NCBI GenBank assembly: GCA_035591015.1
Contig: JAXIUW010237618.1
Coordinates: forward strand, 1-10,053
Reading direction: 5' to 3'
DNA length: 10,053 bases
Origin: Cephalothrix simula
Taxonomy: Eukaryota; Nemertea; Palaeonemertea; Archinemertea; Cephalotrichidae
In this document: positions 7,102 through 10,053 of the stretch, in pieces
How the letters are laid out: each line of letters begins with the position of its first letter
How positions within the stretch are numbered: position 1 is the first letter of the stretch
Made by a program: the position numbers and the translations under genes
The notes under the pieces: generated by a model
Databases searched by the model: none
What the model was told of the DNA's origin: nothing
What the model saw: the letters and a program-made list of their open reading frames with translations, nothing else

Positions 7102-7436
7102 GTTTATATGAAAATTTATCATGAACTCATATAGGAAGTGGAATTAGTATTTTCAGCTACTGGTGCCCAACAATATCCGGTGCCGCATTCACGTTTTCTC
7201 AATAAACCACTTTTAAGCGTTTATTAGTATTGAATTTCAAGGATGGTGCAGGTCAAGATATCGTACAGAGGCCATCTTAATGATGCGGCCCGCATGGACA
7301 ATCACGGACCAAAACAATCAGCCAAGTTTAAATTGTTTGGCCCCTATTAACCTTAAACCCCAATAAAAATTCATGGACACATCAAGGACTTGATAATATC
7401 CTACCCCTAATTATAATACAACAGAACTGGACAAAT
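7102..7436. other. non-coding stretch, no gene seen
   Basis: There is no credible open frame or splice pattern here. The word ggtcaagatat near 7252 recurs near 5001, suggesting related old repeats. Confidence 0.4.
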
Positions 7437-7448
7437 GCTTTTGTAAAA

Positions 7449-7462
7449 GCAAATGCATTTGC
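7449..7462. repeat. 14-bp perfect palindrome
   Basis: GCAAATGCATTTGC is a perfect palindrome. It is overlapped on its left by a short GCTTTT / AAAAGC foldback (7437-7450). Confidence 0.8.
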
Positions 7463-7547
7463 AAGGTAATCCCAGTTTGATAGTCAGGGAATCCAGGAAG
7501 AATTTAGCCTTTTCCGCAATTCCGGTCATGTTTTTCTCAACTACAAA

Positions 7548-7588
7548 CCAAAATCGATTTTGGCCGCCATTTTCCAAGATGGCCGCCA
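7548..7588. promoter_or_regulatory. 16-bp palindrome next to paired YY1-like sites
   Basis: CCAAAATCGATTTTGG (7548-7563) is a perfect palindrome. It overlaps GGCCGCCATTTT, whose minus strand reads AAAATGGCGGCC and matches the YY1 consensus AAnATGGCGGC. Thirteen bases on, AAGATGGCCGCC (7577-7588) is a one-mismatch YY1 core on the plus strand. Such head-to-head ATGGCGGC pairs are also common at the ends or interiors of animal repeats, so this may be a repeat remnant rather than a promoter. The minus-strand 60-codon frame starting in it (MAAILENGG) is of the kind such repeats produce by chance. Confidence 0.4.
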
Positions 7589-7771
7589 AAACAGATTTGC
7601 ATTCAAAATCTAGTATGCAAATTCAGTGGTCTGAAAACCGTCCAGAAAATGCTTTTACCCCAAAATTTTGACGGATTCACATTTAAGGAATCCCACTAAT
7701 ATAAACCTCGATATAAAAAAATATCAGAATAATCTTCATAATTACTAATCCGCGAAAGCAAAAAATCACAA

Positions 7772-7916
7772 AATATGTTATTTGCAACAAATTTTTAGAA
7801 TTTTTTTCTATTGTGACAAAATATTTGAGAATTTTCTTTGTGCGGCATAATATTTGAGAAATTACTTTCGGGATATAATTTTTTAACATTTTTTCTTTCG
7901 TGACAAATCAGTCCAA
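7772..7916. repeat. degenerate 29-bp tandem array (4 to 5 units)
   Basis: Units of 29 bp at 7801-7829, 7830-7858 and 7859-7887 are recognisable by the shared pattern T-rich / CTTTsTGrCA / ATATTTGAG. A partial unit follows from 7888 (ttttttctttcgtgacaaat) and a weaker one precedes 7801 (ttgcaacaaatttttag). Units 1 and 2 share ATATTTGAGAA exactly. Divergence indicates an old array. Confidence 0.7.
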
Positions 7917-8004
7917 GCTAGGCAGGAAACTTGATTCCCGGTGTGGCAGGGATCATTGTCCGTAGGGTTTTTTTGCCCTTTATCCCTATAAAAAACAAAT
8001 GAAT

Positions 8005-8030
8005 GATTGATAATAATATTATTATCAATC
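8005..8030. repeat. 26-bp perfect palindrome
   Basis: GATTGATAATAAT is followed immediately by its exact reverse complement, with no spacer and no mismatch. The flanking bases do not extend it. Even in AT-rich DNA a 13-bp perfect arm is uncommon. Confidence 0.9.
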
Positions 8031-8830
8031 TTTGATAAATATATAACAACTTCTAAAAATATCACAAATGAATTAAAAATGAAAAATGAAAATGATTATG
8101 AAAGTTAACGGGCTAAATAGCAGTTAATGCCAATAAAGCCTACATGAAAATGTATGAACCGTACGGAAGGGGAACGCCTGCTAGTGATTGCACGTTAACA
8201 GGTCGGTACGTTGTTCTTTGTGACGATATGCGAAAATCAAAGTCCAGGGACAATAAACGAAGTCGGTGATTGAATGTTTTTCAAAAAACATTGGTAATAG
8301 CGTAAATGGAGTCATCAGGAGAGACTATTGAAGTTTCCATTATTTCATATAAAATGAAATTTTGGATGGGTTTCGGCGCATGTAAATCTATGGCATATTT
8401 TCTCGCGTTTTAAAATCTTGTTGGTCAGGGATGGTCAAAAATATCACAATCAATGTAACATTTACATTTGATAAATTTCATTTTCTTATCTGCCACTTTT
8501 ATTTCACATGTATTTATTTATATTTTAAAGATATATCATTACCGTATGTCAACCTCTTCACGGCGAAAATATTACATAATTTTTATACCTGTCATCCGCG
8601 ATAAGTTTTGCTGCGTCCAAATTTTTCATAAAACTTGAGACCTATTGATAAACTATTGGTTGCATACGTATCGCAACTGAACTGTGGTTGCATTCATGAA
8701 AAAAATAAGTATTTTAAGAAGAAAAATTTTTTCGAAGTTTTTTCTACTCATGGGTCAAAATTGGACGAAAAAAGCCGCATCAAAAAAAGTTTATCCCTCA
8801 TGGTTGTAACTTGTTGGTGGATTGCCATAG
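8031..8830. other. non-coding stretch, no gene seen
   Basis: It contains a 9-bp-arm hairpin (AATGTTTTT / AAAAACATT at 8273-8292) and a CCGTACGG palindrome near 8159. Part of it (about 8150-8270) is GC-richer than average but carries no open frame of note. The open frame that begins near 8635 has no ATG for its first 50 or so codons and an AT-rich, lysine-rich beginning, so its early part is probably not coding. Confidence 0.4.
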
Positions 8831-8988
8831 TCCGCTGTATAATCGACATCTGGCATTACAATCATCCCTGGGCTTCTTTCGTCGCCAATATTCAAAGTAT
8901 ACAATCCGCACCGGCATCCCTGGCTCCCTGCCGGTCAAACAAAAACTCGGAACAAAAAACTCGAAATGCTCGAACAAAACAAACCCAA
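8831..8988 (+). CDS. candidate exon A of a two-exon transcript, product unrecognised
   Basis: After an AG at 8829-8830 (ggattgccatag) the G+C content rises clearly for about 150 bp and two plus-strand frames stay open. One frame contains LYNRHLALQSSLGFFRRQYS and TIRTGIPGSLPVKQKLGTKN. The other contains HYNHPWASFVANIQSIQSAP and ends NARTKQTQ. The stretch ends at a donor-like CCAA then gtaagg (GT at 8989). The second frame leaves in phase 0 and the first in phase 1. Either can be joined to the exon at 9234. The acceptor in front is weak, so the exon start is uncertain and the open frames extend further upstream (to 8811 and 8635, without ATG starts). No family is recognised. The six residues ARTKQT equal the start of the histone H3 tail, probably by chance. 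Confidence 0.3.
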
Positions 8989-9127
8989 GTAAGGGATAAC
9001 AATCATTAACTGGACATTATTGACCCTCATTATTAATTTAAAGCAGAAAATCCCCCGAAATTTGGCAAAATTAGCTTGATTTTAAGCGTGAGGCCCATGA
9101 ACTTAGCCGTTTCTAGGAGAGAAGGCT

Positions 9128-9150
9128 GATATTTTTTCGAAAAAAATATC
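9128..9150. repeat. AT-rich near-palindrome inside the candidate intron
   Basis: GATATTTTTT and AAAAAAATATC flank a CG, making a foldback with one bulged A. It lies within the proposed 8989-9233 intron. Confidence 0.7.
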
Positions 9151-9233
9151 AAATTTCAAAATTTCAGAGTAAGAATTGAACAGATAACCCACATAACTTA
9201 TAACCTTGAATTTTTTGGTTGTAACTTTTTCAG

Positions 9234-9293
9234 GAGTTCAGTATTTTCTTAGGCGCTGAGTCAAATTCAAACAAAATGATGCTAAATGAATGA
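9234..9293 (+). CDS. candidate terminal exon B of the same transcript
   Basis: This begins after the best plus-strand acceptor in the window (ttttggttgtaactttttcag, ending at 9233). In phase 0 it reads EFSIFLGAESNSNKMMLNE and stops at TGA 9291-9293. In the alternative phase it adds only RVQYFLRR before a stop. The intron from 8989 to 9233 would be 245 bp with GT and AG ends, visibly more AT-rich than exon A. AATAAA follows 71 nt past the stop. The acceptor is convincing; the coding status is not proven. Confidence 0.3.
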   Translation, partial: EFSIFLGAESNSNKMMLNE

Positions 9294-9364
9294 CGCTGAT
9301 ACGCAATAGCCGGGGGATAATTGAACCGACAGACGTACCCTTTTTGACAAAAATATCTTTTATC

Positions 9365-9370
9365 AATAAA
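9365..9370 (+). terminator. candidate polyadenylation signal AATAAA
   Basis: AATAAA lies 71 nt downstream of the TGA at 9293, a normal distance for an animal 3'UTR. It supports the reading of 9234-9293 as a last exon but is a common hexamer in this base composition. Confidence 0.35.
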
Positions 9371-9705
9371 AATGTACAATTCTGAAGAAATCTGCCTAGC
9401 ACAGCACACGTTCGAATGAAATTTAATAAGTATTTTTCAAACTATTAAGACGTTCAATCCGATGTTGACTCCAAGTTTAGTAGATCAAAACAGAGATTTG
9501 GGTAAAAAAACTTATGTTTCCGAAAAGTTCAAATATATTTTGCTCGACTGATTTTTTATAATGTAATCGTAAAGCTAAAACTGAAAATAATAATTAAGAC
9601 ATTCTATCTTTAAAGCTACTGACAGGCCATGAAAATTGTTTTGAAAACTCCCATTAAACAATATGCGAAACGACTCCAACAAAACAGACGACATAATTCA
9701 CGAAA
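9371..9705. other. AT-rich non-coding stretch
   Basis: I see no gene, repeat array or splice pattern here. Confidence 0.4.
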
Positions 9706-9748
9706 TTTTGGCTTCCAATTTCCTTATTCAAGAAATTGGAAGTCAAAA
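9706..9748. repeat. foldback hairpin, 17-bp arms, 9-nt loop
   Basis: The left arm TTTTGGCTTCCAATTTC (9706-9722) and right arm GAAATTGGAAGTCAAAA (9732-9748) are reverse complements at 16 of 17 positions. The one exception is a G-T pair that becomes a wobble in plus-strand RNA, so all 17 positions could pair. The arms are mixed sequence, not a simple AT run. A minus-strand open frame across it (9848-9654) looks like chance. Confidence 0.9.
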
Positions 9749-10053
9749 ATCCTGATTTGAATACTAATTCAGATCGATCAGAAAGCAACATGTACACAAA
9801 TATGGACAATTTTGACTGATCATTCACACAAAGGAGGCAGTAGTGCACCTAGGACCCCTGTATTGGGGTATTTTTTGTGATTGATGATTTTTTAGTCTAA
9901 CAAGTCTAACCCTCTCACCACCGAACCCAAAAAGCCGGGCCCAAAAAGTGGGATTTGGTCTATATTAGTGGTATATTAGACTTTTTAACACCACTACTCC
10001 AGTTGGGGCAAGAAATTAAAAAAAGAACCCTATGGTGTATAAATGTTCATGCC
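9749..10053. other. non-coding stretch to window end
   Basis: No gene is supported. GC-richer words (aaagccgggcccaaaaagtggga near 9931-9953) echo the decayed repeat at 3900-3970, which suggests a related old repeat in the opposite or same orientation. The alignment is too loose to assign. Confidence 0.35.

Noticed and set aside
7911-7975. GC-richer patch with GATTCCCGGT, recalling a tRNA B box or tRNA-derived SINE
   Set aside because: No A box at the right distance, no cloverleaf and no poly-A or target duplication visible.

Overview
This window looks like AT-rich, intron-bearing nuclear DNA from an animal, most likely an invertebrate. It contains no long open frame, no bacterial-type gene packing and no operon or Shine-Dalgarno pattern. 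It is full of the debris typical of animal intergenic and intronic DNA: tandem repeats, a hAT-type miniature transposon with a target-site duplication, short AT palindromes, poly-G tracts and diverged dispersed repeats. By eye G+C is about one third. The dispersed repeats have a look I associate with marine invertebrates, perhaps molluscs, but I cannot name the taxon.

Layout: 1-188 is a 20-bp tandem array running off the left edge. The best-supported gene piece is a minus-strand exon at 1399-1159, with a good 3' splice site and a consensus gtaagt donor. About 1.1 kb upstream of it (in its own direction) is a short CpG-rich, GC-rich island (about 2524-2690) that could be its promoter and first exon. 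Between the two, on the plus strand, is a candidate terminal exon (1952-2113) followed by AATAAA. At 3322-3574 two weaker exon candidates face each other: a minus-strand terminal exon and a plus-strand first exon. From 3575 to about 7000 the DNA is mostly decayed repeats. The clearest part is a nested set: a dispersed repeat (6008-6108), a GC-ended inverted-repeat element (6109-6433) and a 417-bp hAT MITE (6441-6857), then a second copy of the dispersed repeat (6884-6965). From 7058 onward there are small tandem repeats, a 29-bp degenerate array, near-perfect palindromes and YY1-like sites. A possible two-exon plus-strand transcript follows (8831-8988 joined to 9234-9293, then AATAAA at 9365). 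A strong 17-bp-arm hairpin lies at 9706-9748.

I recognise no protein family with confidence, so no pathway can be assigned. No rRNA, tRNA or CRISPR array was found. The most useful leads are the spliced minus-strand exon with its CpG island, the nested transposon chronology, and two foldback hairpins (3293-3348 and 9706-9748) of small-RNA-precursor size.
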